A stretch of 64,000 nt of DNA from an uncultured Lachnospiraceae bacterium (GCA_947652735.1 CANTEG010000009.1:62001-126000); one strand, 5' to 3'. Positions 25,023 to 34,736 are shown, counted from the first letter of the stretch. The notes: generated by a model not told the origin, from the letters alone. Numbers and translations: made by a program.

Positions 25023-26951
25023 ATGGAAAAACTATTATACTTTGATTATTGTGCGTTTGCTATAATGACGATTATGCTTGCAGCTATTTTGTTCAGAAGA
25101 TTATTTCATGGTAGGGCTAATATGAGCTTTTTGCTCGTTCTCTCTGTAGCCCTTTTTTCTGTTATATGCGATATTTGGGCGGTTTCCCTTGACAATATGG
25201 GTTTGGGGCACAGAATACCAAAGTATTTAGCCCACGATTGTTATCTAATACTCCACAATCTCACAATTGCTGTATTTGATTTTTATTTGGTGGCGGTCAC
25301 TGATACATGGCATAAGGTCAGCAATAGTAAGCTGTTGAAGTGTTTAATGCCAATTCCTTTTTTCGTTGTTTTTTTCTCAACTATAATCAGTAATTGGACA
25401 GGATGGATTTATTATTTAGATGATGCTGACAGATATGTAAGAGGAAAGTATTTCTTTGTTTTATATGTGGCAGTTATCGTGTATATTGCGTACGCATTTT
25501 ATCACACAATAAAATATACAACATATCTTGAGAGAGAGAAGAAAATTTCTCTTATGGTAATATATCCGTTCATGCTTGCCTCAACTGTCATACAGACAGT
25601 AATGCCAAATGTAATTATAGAGCTATTTGCCATTGCACTTGCGTTATTACTGATTATGCTGATGATTCAAAGACCGGAAGAACGGATAGATTCTGTCACG
25701 GGGATTTATAAGCTGATAGCATATGAGACTGACATGAAACGGTCGTTCCGAAACAAAAAATCCGTTCAGATTATTATGGTAAGTATTGCAAATCACAGGG
25801 CATTGCAGGATGTTTTGGGATATGAAAGTACAAGACAGCTCATTAAAAGAATAGGGGATACCTTTATAAAGTTAAAAAGACAGCTTAAGCTTAGGGCTGA
25901 ACTGTATTACATGGGAAATGGACGTTTCAGGATAGTTCTCGATGAGAAAAGCTTTGGCATGACGGAGGAGACAGCAGAAAAAATTAACCAGATTATGAAT
26001 AATAATGTAAACCTTAAAGATGTGGGCATCAGTATACAGGCTTATGTATGTATATTAAAGTGCCCTGAGGATTTAAATGACTTTGATACCCTGATTGCTT
26101 TTGGAAGTCAGTTGGAAAAGCAGGAGTTTACTGCAAATGTGTTACATGCTGAGAAAATCATCAAAAATAAGCAGTATAACCTTATCAAAGAAATGGATGC
26201 AATTATTGAGGATGCACTGATTAAGAATAAATTTGAAGTTTACTATCAGCCGATTTATTCGGTAGGAAATAAACAATTTAATTCTGCTGAGGCACTTTTG
26301 CGGCTTAAAAATGAAAAATACGGATTTATATCACCAGAAATATTTATTCCTGCTGCGGAGAAAAACGGTTCCATACATAGGATAGGAGCATTTGTTTTTG
26401 AGGAGGTATGTAAATTTATCGCTGATGAAGAATTTGCTTCTTTGGGAATGGAATATATAGAGGTGAACCTGTCTGTGATTCAATGTATGCAGGAAAGCCT
26501 TGCAAAAGATATACTTGGCACAATGAAAAAGTATAATGTTGAGCCAAATCAGATTAATCTTGAAATAACGGAAACGGCAACGTCCTATTCACAGCGGGTA
26601 ATGTATACAAATATAAACAAGCTGACAGATGCAGGGATAAGGTTTTCACTGGATGATTTTGGAACTGGTTATTCAAACATGAAACGAATTGCATCACTTC
26701 CACTGTCCATTGTTAAATTTGATAAAACCTTTGCTGATGTAGGTGACAGTTCAAAGCTAAAGATTATACTGGAAAATACGGTAAAAATGGTCAAGGACAT
26801 GGATATGAAAATCGTTGTGGAAGGTGTGGAAAATGAGAATCTTGTAAGATTCTTTTCGGATTTACAGTGTGAATATATACAGGGTTATTATTATTCAAAG
26901 CCTATACCAAGGAATGAATTTGTGAAGTTTGTAAGGGCAAATAACACTTAA
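25023..26951 (+). CDS. Membrane c-di-GMP phosphodiesterase (degenerate GGDEF plus EAL)
   Basis: 642 residues from the ATG at 25023; the longer frame upstream runs through the tRNA and is not coding. About seven membrane helices (residues 5-220) resemble a 7TM input module. A GGDEF-like domain (about 228-380) has the signature replaced by MGNGRF, so it should not make c-di-GMP. The EAL domain (about 395-642) is intact: SAEALLRL, VNLSV, EITET, DDFGTGYSN, KFDKTF and EGVE. It is expected to hydrolyse c-di-GMP at the membrane. The ribosome site (CAGGTAAG) is weak. Confidence 0.9.
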   Translation: MEKLLYFDYCAFAIMTIMLAAILFRRLFHGRANMSFLLVLSVALFSVICDIWAVSLDNMGLGHRIPKYLAHDCYLILHNLTIAVFDFYLVAVTDTWHKVSNSKLLKCLMPIPFFVVFFSTIISNWTGWIYYLDDADRYVRGKYFFVLYVAVIVYIAYAFYHTIKYTTYLEREKKISLMVIYPFMLASTVIQTVMPNVIIELFAIALALLLIMLMIQRPEERIDSVTGIYKLIAYETDMKRSFRNKKSVQIIMVSIANHRALQDVLGYESTRQLIKRIGDTFIKLKRQLKLRAELYYMGNGRFRIVLDEKSFGMTEETAEKINQIMNNNVNLKDVGISIQAYVCILKCPEDLNDFDTLIAFGSQLEKQEFTANVLHAEKIIKNKQYNLIKEMDAIIEDALIKNKFEVYYQPIYSVGNKQFNSAEALLRLKNEKYGFISPEIFIPAAEKNGSIHRIGAFVFEEVCKFIADEEFASLGMEYIEVNLSVIQCMQESLAKDILGTMKKYNVEPNQINLEITETATSYSQRVMYTNINKLTDAGIRFSLDDFGTGYSNMKRIASLPLSIVKFDKTFADVGDSSKLKIILENTVKMVKDMDMKIVVEGVENENLVRFFSDLQCEYIQGYYYSKPIPRNEFVKFVRANNT

Positions 26952-27131
26952 ATGTCACATTGTGCAAAGTGTCGCTTTTTTTCATATAATGTGATAGTCC
27001 ATTGGTAAATACTTAAGAAAATAATTAAATACCTTGCAAAACCGTGCAAAAAAAGGTAATATCATCCTAGCAAACAAAAAAAGACATCATTGTGGAACAT
27101 ATATTTAATTTTATTTACGGAGGAAATTAAG

Positions 27132-27590
27132 ATGGCAGTTAAGAAAGCAACAGTTGATTCGACTATGGCTAAAGTAGAGGCAGCAAAGGCAGCAACTAAT
27201 ACAGAGGCAAAGCCTGCCAAGACAGCAACAAAGAAAGCAGCACCTGCAAAGAAAGACGCTGCAAAGAAAGAAACTGCTGTTACTGAGGTTAAGGCAGATA
27301 CAAAAACAACAACAAAAGCTCCTGCAAAGAAAGAGACAGCAAAAGCTCCTGCTAAGAAGGCAGCACCTGCTAAAAAAGCTCCTGCAAAGAAAGCAGCACC
27401 TGCAAAGGCAGCAGATACAAAGGTATGTGTTGAGTTTAATGGCGGACAGATTTTCACAGATGATATAACAGCAAAGGCAATTGAGGTAAGTGGAAAGAAG
27501 TCAATTAAGAACTTAAATGTTTACTACCAGCCTGAAAATGGAATGGTTTATTTTACTGCTGATGGTGAGGAAGGTTCTTTCTCATTATAA
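27132..27590 (+). CDS. Lys/Ala-rich histone-like protein (DUF6465-like)
   Basis: 152 residues from the ATG at 27132 after ACGGAGG. Residues 1-98 are low complexity, with KKAAPAK/APAKK repeats like the tail of histone H1 or HU-type fusion proteins, suited to binding nucleic acid. Residues 99-152 form a small ordered domain (VCVEFNGGQIFTDDITAKAI, NLNVYYQPENGMVYF) that I recall as DUF6465 of Lachnospiraceae. It is a single gene ending in a strong two-way terminator. Nucleic-acid binding is inference from composition. Confidence 0.75.
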   Translation: MAVKKATVDSTMAKVEAAKAATNTEAKPAKTATKKAAPAKKDAAKKETAVTEVKADTKTTTKAPAKKETAKAPAKKAAPAKKAPAKKAAPAKAADTKVCVEFNGGQIFTDDITAKAIEVSGKKSIKNLNVYYQPENGMVYFTADGEEGSFSL

Positions 27591-27648
27591 GGTAATATAG
27601 AACATATACGTAGAACCAAGCAACTTTAATGTTGCAGTTCTGGCATTG

Positions 27649-27699
27649 AAAAAGCTATTGTAATATGGATGTTACGTCCGTGTGTACAATAGCTTTTTT
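27649..27699. terminator. Bidirectional terminator between histone-like gene and proC
   Basis: AAAAAGCTATTGTA (27649-27662) pairs perfectly with TACAATAGCTTTTT (27685-27698); the A and T runs serve both strands. Confidence 0.88.
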
Positions 27700-27724
27700 C
27701 ATTATCTGATATATAATTATAAAT

Positions 27725-28522
27725 TTATAAGCCCTTTGCTTTTCTTGTACATGCTTTCATGGCTTCAATGACAGCACTCCGCATACCTTTTTCTTCAAGG
27801 ATGCGGACTGCTTCGATAGTTGTACCTCCAGGTGAACAAACCATATCCTTAAGAGCTGCTGGATGACTTCCTGTTTCCAATACCATTTTGGCACTTCCAA
27901 GGACTGATTGTGCGGCAAATTTATATGCTTTGTCCCTTGGCATACCGTCTGCAACTGCGGCATCAGCCATTGCTTCTATAAACATAAATACATATGCAGG
28001 TGAGCTTCCGCTTACAGATACACATACATCCATAAGACTTTCGGGAATTTCCTCTGCAAGTCCGAAGCTTTGAAGCAGTGACATAACATGTTCAAACTCT
28101 GTTGGGGTTACATTCTCATTTTTACATACCCCTGTGATTCCCTCTCCCACGAGTGCAGGTGTGTTTGGCATTGTCCGAATAATCTTTTTGTCTGTACCGA
28201 GACGTTCGCCAAGCCATGTAAGTGTTTTGCCCGGTGCGATTGTGACAATAAGCTGTTCGTTTTTTACGCTGTTCTTTATTTCATTTATGACAGTCTCATA
28301 AAATTGAGGCTTGACAGATAAGAACAGCACCTCACATGATGCTGCAACCGTACAATTGTCGCTGGTAGTTACACCAAGCGTTTCTGCTGCTTTTTTTAAT
28401 GCTGCTTCGGATGCGTCTGCTACAATTATGGAGTCCGCAGAAATACCTGCTTTACTTTTGAGACCGCCTATAATTGCGGATGCCATATTTCCGCATCCGA
28501 TAAATCCAACCTTATAGTTCAT
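27725..28522 (-). CDS. proC: Pyrroline-5-carboxylate reductase
   Basis: 265 residues. It reduces 1-pyrroline-5-carboxylate to proline with NAD(P)H. The Rossmann loop FIGCGNMASAIIGG is at the N-terminus, SVKPQ in the middle, and the C-terminal dimerisation helices with SGSSPAYVF and SPGGTTIEA. It is the last gene of a minus-strand group after clpX and a phosphodiesterase. Dispersed leader element copy F lies just before its ribosome site, so its translation may be set separately. Confidence 0.96.
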   Translation of the reverse strand: MNYKVGFIGCGNMASAIIGGLKSKAGISADSIIVADASEAALKKAAETLGVTTSDNCTVAASCEVLFLSVKPQFYETVINEIKNSVKNEQLIVTIAPGKTLTWLGERLGTDKKIIRTMPNTPALVGEGITGVCKNENVTPTEFEHVMSLLQSFGLAEEIPESLMDVCVSVSGSSPAYVFMFIEAMADAAVADGMPRDKAYKFAAQSVLGSAKMVLETGSHPAALKDMVCSPGGTTIEAVRILEEKGMRSAVIEAMKACTRKAKGL

Positions 28523-28552
28523 TTTTTATCCCTTCCTTATCTCTTTATATAG

Positions 28553-28595
28553 TTAATTGCAAAACTTCTTATTTCCCAAAACCCAGTTGTACAAC
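28553..28595 (-). repeat. Dispersed leader element, copy F (before proC)
   Basis: Read on the minus strand, GTTGTACAAC (28595-28586) is followed 23 nt later by TTGCAATTAAC (28562-28552), the same spacing as copies A and E, and then by the proC ribosome site. Confidence 0.7.
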
Positions 28596-28619
28596 AGGCG
28601 TTTACAAGAACTTGATTTT

Positions 28620-29327
28620 TCATTCGGTGTTATTTAAAAGCTTTGATGCCAAGTCGGGTCTGTCGGTTATCAGCCCATCTGCCCCCAGACGGATACATTT
28701 TTTAATTTGCTTTTCACTGTTTACTGTCCACACGAAAACTTTAATTCCCACATTGTGCATATGCTTTATGTAGGTTTTGAAGCAGAAAAAATAGTTTGGG
28801 GAAATAAAGTCTGCCTTGCACATGGAGAGACGTTTCCCTGGAAAAAGCTCATGGAAGCGTCGTTTTGGTGAACCGTGTTTTTTTCCGACAAGCAGTCCTG
28901 CCCTGATGTTGTGATCATATTGCTTGATACGGAACACTGCCTTATCATGAAAGGACTTTATGATAAAGTCTTTGTAATCATAGCTTTTTAGCACAATATC
29001 AATCACCCGTTTCTCGTATCCGGTTTCTTTAAGTTCTATATCAAGCTTGATTTTACCCTTACATAAATCGACTACCTGTGAAAAGAGCGGTGGTACATAT
29101 CCGTCTGCTGACGTAATATCACAAAGCTCCCTGTACGTCAGGGAGTTTATGGGTTTCGCATTTATTTGGGAGTCGTGAAAAACAATTAGCTTGTCATCAT
29201 AGGTTTTGCGGATATCAAATTCAACATAATCAATATTTAAATCGATTGCAATCTGAAATGACTCTATCGTATTTTCGTATTTTGCCAGTGCAGATGCTCC
29301 TCTGTGTGCAATAATAACAGGATGCAT
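28620..29327 (-). CDS. Glycerophosphodiester phosphodiesterase
   Basis: 235 residues, the short cytoplasmic UgpQ-like type. It releases glycerol-3-phosphate from lipid head-group diesters. Active-site motifs are IIAHRGASALAKYENT, FDIRKTYDDKLIVFHD, KLDIELK and FVWTVNS. There is no signal peptide. The start lies 22 nt after the clpX stop, so the two genes are co-transcribed. Confidence 0.93.
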   Translation of the reverse strand: MHPVIIAHRGASALAKYENTIESFQIAIDLNIDYVEFDIRKTYDDKLIVFHDSQINAKPINSLTYRELCDITSADGYVPPLFSQVVDLCKGKIKLDIELKETGYEKRVIDIVLKSYDYKDFIIKSFHDKAVFRIKQYDHNIRAGLLVGKKHGSPKRRFHELFPGKRLSMCKADFISPNYFFCFKTYIKHMHNVGIKVFVWTVNSEKQIKKCIRLGADGLITDRPDLASKLLNNTE

Positions 29328-29349
29328 ACATTCCCCTCCTACATAACAA

Positions 29350-30705
29350 TTATATGTTTGTTCCGCGGAGTTCTATGACAGGAGCACCTTTGCCTTTAAT
29401 GTAGTCACCGGTTATGGTTACCTTGCCTATGCTGTCATCCCGGGGTATTTCGTACATGATGTCAAGCATAAATTTCTCAATAATGGCACGGAGTGCTCTT
29501 GCTCCTGTTTTTTTCTGCATGGCAAGCTCTGCAATTTCATCATAAGCAGTATCGTCAAAGCATAGAGAAACCTCATCTAGTGCCAACAGCTTTGTATATT
29601 GCTTTAAAATTGCATTTTTTGGTTCTTTCAAAATCTTGATATACATATCCTTGTCCAGTGCGTCAAGAGTAAACAGTACAGGAAGTCTTCCTAAGAATTC
29701 GGGTATCATACCAAAATCACGGAGATCCTCAACAGTTACCTCTTTTATAATATTGTGCTCGTTGTCAAATCTATCTTTAAGGTCAGCGTTAAAGCCCATG
29801 GAAGACTTTTTTGAAAGACGCTGCTTTATGATATCCTCAATTTCAGGGAATGCGCCGCCGCAGATGAATAGGATATTTTTGGTGTTCATTGTTGTGGTAG
29901 GTGTCATGGCATTTTTGCTGCCGGCACCTACAGGCACTTCAACCTCTGCACCTTCCAGTATTTTTAAAAGCCCCTGCTGTACAGCCTCACCACTGACATC
30001 GCGGCTGTGTGTTTCTTTCTTTTTGGCTATCTTGTCAATCTCATCAATAAATACAATTCCGCGCTCTGCCTTTTCCACATCGTTGTCGGCGGTGGAAAGC
30101 AGCTTTGAGAGAACGCTCTCAACATCATCACCTATGTATCCTGCCTCCGTTAAGGTGGTGGCATCCGTGATTGCAAGAGGAACATTTAAAAGTCTTGCTA
30201 TTGTTTTTACAAGATAGGTTTTTCCACAGCCTGTAGGACCAAGCATAAGCATGTTTGATTTTTCAATTTCAATATCATCCATTGTGTTGGTTATAACACG
30301 CTTATAGTGATTATATACGGCAACGGAAATAGCTTTCTTTGCGTACTCCTGACCGACAACATATTCGTCAAGCATTGCTTTAATCTTGTGCGGTGCAGGA
30401 ATCGTGGCAAGTGAAAGTTCAGGTTCTTCCTTCGCTTCCTCTTTCTTTTTCTTCTTTTTTACCTTTTGAGATTTTGGAATATCATCAAAGGGCATAAACT
30501 CAGACATATTTATATTTGGCATTTTTGAAAAATCCATAAACTGTAAATTGTTTCCACCAAGTGCATCAAAGCTTTTCTGCATACAATCATTACATATATT
30601 AATATTGTTTGGCAGCTTAATAAGAGTGCCTGCTGATGATTCGGGACGTCTGCAAAGGTAACAGTAACATTCGTAGTCGTCATTATTATTGTTATTATCA
30701 GACAT
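29350..30705 (-). CDS. clpX: ATP-dependent Clp protease ATP-binding subunit
   Basis: 451 residues. The N-terminal zinc finger has two CxxC pairs (CYLC and CNDC), followed by a Lys-rich linker (KKKKKKEEAKEE, about 80-95), the AAA+ core with Walker A GPTGCGKTYL, Walker B IVFIDEIDKI and sensor regions. The ClpP-docking loop reads MGF in place of the usual IGF. ClpX unfolds tagged proteins and feeds ClpP. No clpP or tig is adjacent, which departs from the common tig-clpP-clpX order; a clpP paralogue is at 6700. Confidence 0.97.
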   Translation of the reverse strand: MSDNNNNNDDYECYCYLCRRPESSAGTLIKLPNNINICNDCMQKSFDALGGNNLQFMDFSKMPNINMSEFMPFDDIPKSQKVKKKKKKEEAKEEPELSLATIPAPHKIKAMLDEYVVGQEYAKKAISVAVYNHYKRVITNTMDDIEIEKSNMLMLGPTGCGKTYLVKTIARLLNVPLAITDATTLTEAGYIGDDVESVLSKLLSTADNDVEKAERGIVFIDEIDKIAKKKETHSRDVSGEAVQQGLLKILEGAEVEVPVGAGSKNAMTPTTTMNTKNILFICGGAFPEIEDIIKQRLSKKSSMGFNADLKDRFDNEHNIIKEVTVEDLRDFGMIPEFLGRLPVLFTLDALDKDMYIKILKEPKNAILKQYTKLLALDEVSLCFDDTAYDEIAELAMQKKTGARALRAIIEKFMLDIMYEIPRDDSIGKVTITGDYIKGKGAPVIELRGTNI

Positions 30706-30812
30706 ATTTATCCTCCAATGTGTATAAGATATTGACAGTATAACACTAAATTAGATATATTTCTATATGATAACATTTGGAAGTGGAATATGAAAGGAAA
30801 AGGAGACCAAGG

Positions 30813-31160
30813 ATGAAAAAAAGAATACTGGCATACCTTAAATACATAGATGATTTGATTGAAACTGATAATTGTAATTGGGAACAGGAGACGAGAAAGC
30901 ACCTTGTGCAGATTGCTTTTTTTGCCCATGAACGTCAGGTACATCTTATTGTTATGGCACTTTTTGCCATTGCAGAGATAATTTGTATATTATATGTCCA
31001 TTTTACGGGAAGTCTCACAATACTAGCTCTTGCCTTTGCAATTTTAGTTTTGCTTGTTCCATATATTATGCACTATTATCTTTTGGAAAACAGTGTACAG
31101 CGTATGTACAGTCAGTATGATACCATGATGAATAAAATTGATAAGTCATTTTATATGTAG
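30813..31160 (+). CDS. Hypothetical small membrane protein
   Basis: 115 residues from the ATG at 30813, after AAAGGAGACCAAGG. Two hydrophobic helices (about residues 44-64 and 68-90) are flanked by helical charged ends (ERQVHLIVM; ENSVQRMYSQYDTMMNKI). I do not recognise the family. It is divergent from clpX and ends in the terminator at 31180. Confidence 0.65.
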   Translation: MKKRILAYLKYIDDLIETDNCNWEQETRKHLVQIAFFAHERQVHLIVMALFAIAEIICILYVHFTGSLTILALAFAILVLLVPYIMHYYLLENSVQRMYSQYDTMMNKIDKSFYM

Positions 31161-31172
31161 CTTCTGATTAAA

Positions 31173-31203
31173 AAAAACAAAGGGCTGTTATATTGCAGCC
31201 CTT
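31173..31203 (-). terminator. Terminator of the small lipoprotein gene
   Basis: AAGGGCTG (31180-31187) pairs with CAGCCCTT (31196-31203). The A run at 31170-31177 gives a U tract on the minus-strand transcript. Confidence 0.8.
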
Positions 31204-31222
31204 GTCTCATTCGTTTGACAGC

Positions 31223-31570
31223 CTATCTCTTACTTGAGGAAGTAGTGTTCTTTTTGTTGTTATTACCATTAGAGTTGCTGTCATCGTCCTCCAACATATC
31301 CTCGGCACCGTCAATTACACCGTCAACTGCATCCTTGGCACCATCTGTTAAATCATCGGCTGCATCCTTGATATCGTTGGCAGCACCATTGCTGGTAGAA
31401 CCTGAATTGTTGTTGTCATTGTTACTGTTTTGGGTTGTGTTTGTCTGATTGGTTGAGCTTGAACCAGAACTCCCGTTGTTTGCATCGTCCTTAGAGCCGC
31501 ATGCGGTAAGTGCAAATGTTAATGCCAAAAGAGTAGCAGCAAGTGCTAATGTAGATTTTATTCTTTTCAT
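31223..31570 (-). CDS. Small Asn/Ser/Asp-rich lipoprotein
   Basis: 115 residues. The N-terminal signal ends in lipobox LTAC, with Cys at about residue 24. The rest is low complexity: a Gly/Ser/Asn/Thr linker, an amphipathic segment (IKDAADDLTDGAKDAVDGVIDG) and a Asn/Ser/Lys tail. It should be anchored outside the membrane. AAGGAG precedes the ATG. Function unknown. Confidence 0.75.
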   Translation of the reverse strand: MKRIKSTLALAATLLALTFALTACGSKDDANNGSSGSSSTNQTNTTQNSNNDNNNSGSTSNGAANDIKDAADDLTDGAKDAVDGVIDGAEDMLEDDDSNSNGNNNKKNTTSSSKR

Positions 31571-31647
31571 AAATATTCACTCCTTATAATATAGAAAATA
31601 ATGTATCAATAGTATTACCTTTATTGGATAAAATATTTATGTAATTA

Positions 31648-31699
31648 AAAAAAATATGCCACATGAGAATTCATTTTGACATGAATTCCCTGCGGCATA
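31648..31699 (-). terminator. Terminator of the Cys-rich protein gene
   Basis: TATGCC (31655) and GAATTCAT (31667) pair with ATGAATTC (31681) and GGCATA (31694). Seven A at 31648-31654 give the U tract on the minus strand. Confidence 0.8.
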
Positions 31700-31718
31700 C
31701 CAGTATTAAGGGCTTTAA

Positions 31719-32597
31719 TTAGTCGTCTGGAGTAATACAGGCACAATCTGTCGGGTCTGTGCAGGAATCACAGGATTCCTTATTATCAAAAGGATTGCAT
31801 GGCTCCAGAGGCTTGATATTCCTGTCGAGCAAGCTGCCACATACAAACGTCATACATAAAGATTCATCTTCAGGTGCCAAAGTACCCTTAGATATGATTG
31901 GCCGGCCATTGTGTGGAAGCTGATACTGTGTGAAATAAATCGTCTTGACAATCAGCGTAAGCCCAACTGTGATTGTACCGTCAGCTATATCAAAATCTAA
32001 AACTTTAGGTATAGACATTAAGTTAAGGCCTTGATTTATCGTGTTATTTGTAGACGAAAATCCAATATAATTCAGTTCAGGAGACCCAATTGCACCATCG
32101 GTGTATGAGACCCCGTAAGGAGCAAAAAGTTCCAGTGTAACGGATGATGGGTTGGTGTCTGAATTATAGCCCTCGTCTTCCGTGCTGGAAGGAAGATAAA
32201 TAACACCACCAACAGTTGCAGTTGTCAGAAGTCTCTTGCAGCAGTCATAAAGTCTGACTGCAAATGTGACAGTCAGATTTGTCAGTGTGACTTCATAGCA
32301 GTTTGGTCTTGAGTTAATCGGTCTGATTGCAACAGGGTCATCAGGAATCGTGATATCTATAACCTCTGCACTGGCATATGCTGCTGTCGGAAAATCGGTA
32401 AGCAGAGCTGCCGGCAAAGTAATGGAACGACACACATTTATTCCTATTTCGTCATATACAACAGGAGCCAGAACAGTTAAATATTCAGGTGTACCGCACT
32501 GAGGTTCAACACATACATCGTGACAGGAATCGCAGCCGTTTGAATTACGGATTGTGTTGCTGATTACTCTTTTGTTACAGCCACAGGATTTAGACAT
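31719..32597 (-). CDS. Cys-rich beta protein, possibly spore or surface associated
   Basis: 292 residues with cysteines clustered at both ends: CGC, CDSCHDVC and C within the first 35 residues, and C-x4-CDSC-x4-DCAC near the C-terminus. The middle is beta-rich (ITIPDDPVAIRPINSRPNCYEVTLTNLTVTFAVRLYDCCKR). There is no signal peptide or membrane helix. Such end-clustered cysteines suit disulfide or metal cross-linking in spore coat proteins, but I cannot place it in a family. AAAGGAA precedes the ATG, and a single-gene terminator follows. Confidence 0.65.
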   Translation of the reverse strand: MSKSCGCNKRVISNTIRNSNGCDSCHDVCVEPQCGTPEYLTVLAPVVYDEIGINVCRSITLPAALLTDFPTAAYASAEVIDITIPDDPVAIRPINSRPNCYEVTLTNLTVTFAVRLYDCCKRLLTTATVGGVIYLPSSTEDEGYNSDTNPSSVTLELFAPYGVSYTDGAIGSPELNYIGFSSTNNTINQGLNLMSIPKVLDFDIADGTITVGLTLIVKTIYFTQYQLPHNGRPIISKGTLAPEDESLCMTFVCGSLLDRNIKPLEPCNPFDNKESCDSCTDPTDCACITPDD

Positions 32598-32700
32598 AGT
32601 TTTATTCCTTTCAAATTATGCTTACAATAATATATTCGCATTTGTAATTTTTGTTCTATAACTTCCATATATTGTATTTAAAGAAATAATGGAGCCATTT

Positions 32701-33477
32701 ATGGAGAAAATATTCAGGTCACAAAATGGAAGACGGATAGTTGTATGTGATGATGGCAACAATATAAATATAATTTTCTTTTCAAATCAGAGAAACATTC
32801 AGTGGAGTGTACTAAGACGTGATTATGGGTCGGAGCTTTGCGCGTGTATGTCAGGAGATGATATTTGTCTTGCTTATCTTAATACATCGAATGATTTGAT
32901 ATGGGATGTGGTAGGGGGAGAAAACAGAATTATACTCCTTTCTGATATAGGAAATGTAAAGAATATAAGAAATATTAAACTTGAAAAGATAAATGACAGG
33001 GCTGTTTTGGTTTATCAGACGGATAACCCCGTAAGCAATAAACAGGAATTGATATATTGTTTTCCTGAAACAGAACGAAAGAGCAGACTGCTCGTTTCAG
33101 GTGAGCAGGTGATAGAGGACTATATATTGTATTATAACGGGCAGGATAATATTTTGAGGTGCAAATATAAGAAAGAACCTGTATTAAAGACATTTGTATT
33201 AAAAACAGGCGATATGGGTGAGCTTATGGTGGAAGAACATATCATGTGTAAGGCGGGGTATATAGATGAATTAAACAGTAAATGCAAGATAAATCAGGAG
33301 GAGTTTGATAAGGCAAGCGACAGACTTCGGGAGGAGTTTGAGGAAAATCTAAAAAAACGGGCAGAGGATATAGAAAAGAAGTACAGGGCACAATATGATG
33401 AGTTGGTGAAGCTCACAAAAGAAATTCAGGAAGAGGGAAAAAAATGGAGACAACTATACTATAAAAGTGTTAAATAA
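32701..33477 (+). CDS. Hypothetical protein, beta-rich domain plus C-terminal coiled coil
   Basis: 258 residues from the ATG at 32701, 6 nt after GGAG; an in-frame ATG at 32689 has a weaker site. Residues 1-175 have short repeated strands with WSVLR, WDVVGG and alike, compatible with a small beta-propeller. Residues about 195-250 form a charged coiled coil (EEFDKASDRLREEFEENLKK). It is divergent from the Cys-rich gene. Not recognised. Confidence 0.65.
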   Translation: MEKIFRSQNGRRIVVCDDGNNINIIFFSNQRNIQWSVLRRDYGSELCACMSGDDICLAYLNTSNDLIWDVVGGENRIILLSDIGNVKNIRNIKLEKINDRAVLVYQTDNPVSNKQELIYCFPETERKSRLLVSGEQVIEDYILYYNGQDNILRCKYKKEPVLKTFVLKTGDMGELMVEEHIMCKAGYIDELNSKCKINQEEFDKASDRLREEFEENLKKRAEDIEKKYRAQYDELVKLTKEIQEEGKKWRQLYYKSVK

Positions 33478-33542
33478 AGATTTAAATTAACATAATATCT
33501 GGAAAAAAAGTTAGAGAAATAGCGAGTTTTATATATTTTTGC

Positions 33543-33571
33543 TTGACATAATATGGAATTTGGTTTACAAT
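33543..33571 (+). promoter_or_regulatory. Promoter of the deacetylase-folate region
   Basis: TTGACA (33543-33548), a 17-nt spacer, TACAAT (33566-33571). A GCAACCTTTT/AAAAGGCTGC hairpin-like segment follows (33579-33612) in the 5' leader. Confidence 0.8.
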
Positions 33572-33674
33572 AAAAATTGCAACCTTTTTTGGGAAAAATC
33601 TTAAAAGGCTGCCCAAATATATTGTATCTAGTTAGTATTATAACACAAGATATGGATTTGTAAAGGGGTTTATT

Positions 33675-34736
33675 ATGAAAAATGAAAAAAATCTTCCAAC
33701 TGAAAAAAATAATGAGTCCGACGAGTCCTTTAACAGAAGAAATGTCGATAGCATAAAGCGGCTGATTGTGCTTGCTGCATTGGTTATGTTCGTATTGCCG
33801 ATGATGGTATCGCTCTATCTTATGATGAGGCTTAACAGTATTGAGAGAAGGATGGATGACCTAATTAACACGTTGGGAAAAACGCAGGTTACGTATGACA
33901 GGTCTCTGACAACAGAGTGGGATGAAATTCAAATGGCACTGGAATCCGAGTTTGACGGATATGCCTCAAGCAATATTGACAAGACAAGAGTTGAGGACAG
34001 TCAGATACTTGCGAATTCCTATTCGTCTGAAGAACAGGCAGATGCTGGTGAGGAAACGGAAGCATCCACGGAAGAAACAGAATCGGTGCTTAACGGTAAA
34101 AAGGTTTATCTTACCTTTGATGATGGACCAAGCAGCCATACAGAAGAACTTTTGGACGTTTTAAGAGAAAAGAATGTAAAGGCAACATTCTTTGTGGTAC
34201 ATAATCCGGATGAGTCACTTTGGAAGGAGTATAAGAGAATTGTTGAGGACGGACATACACTTGGCATGCATTCTTATACCCATGTATATAGTGAAATATA
34301 TGCATCAAAGGAAGCATTTATAAAGGATGTCAGCGATTTACATGCATTCCTGTATGAGCAGACAGGAATTGATTGCAGGTATTACAGATTTCCGGGTGGA
34401 AGCTCCAATACAGTTTCTGATGTTGACGTACAGGAACTGATGGAGTACTTGTACAAGGAGGATATAAGGTACTATGACTGGAATGCATTAAGCGGAGATG
34501 CCTTGACAGCTAACATGGCTCCCGATGAGTTAAACGAAACTGTTCTTAATTATATAAGGGACAACGAGGGTGACTCTATGGTGCTTATGCATGACCTTGA
34601 GACAAGCGAGACAACAATAGAAGCGTTGGGAGATTTAATTGATATACTTAGGGCAGAGGGATATGAGATATGTCCGATTGATGATTACACCACACCCGTG
34701 CAGCATGTAAGCTATACACCTGATTATGAAGAGTAA
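33675..34736 (+). CDS. Membrane-anchored polysaccharide deacetylase
   Basis: 353 residues. One transmembrane helix (about 32-53) is followed by an acidic linker (about 95-140) and a NodB domain (142-345): TFDDGPSSHTEE with catalytic Asp and metal Asp, HSYTH metal histidines, RFPGGSSNT, and a late LMHD. It is expected to remove acetyl groups from peptidoglycan GlcNAc/MurNAc outside the cell. The promoter at 33543 fits. folC follows 18 nt downstream. Confidence 0.92.
   Translation: MKNEKNLPTEKNNESDESFNRRNVDSIKRLIVLAALVMFVLPMMVSLYLMMRLNSIERRMDDLINTLGKTQVTYDRSLTTEWDEIQMALESEFDGYASSNIDKTRVEDSQILANSYSSEEQADAGEETEASTEETESVLNGKKVYLTFDDGPSSHTEELLDVLREKNVKATFFVVHNPDESLWKEYKRIVEDGHTLGMHSYTHVYSEIYASKEAFIKDVSDLHAFLYEQTGIDCRYYRFPGGSSNTVSDVDVQELMEYLYKEDIRYYDWNALSGDALTANMAPDELNETVLNYIRDNEGDSMVLMHDLETSETTIEALGDLIDILRAEGYEICPIDDYTTPVQHVSYTPDYEE

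Noticed and set aside
29636-30217. Plus-strand frame of 193 codons inside clpX
   Set aside because: Antisense shadow of a well conserved AAA+ gene; Ser-rich composition and no ribosome site.
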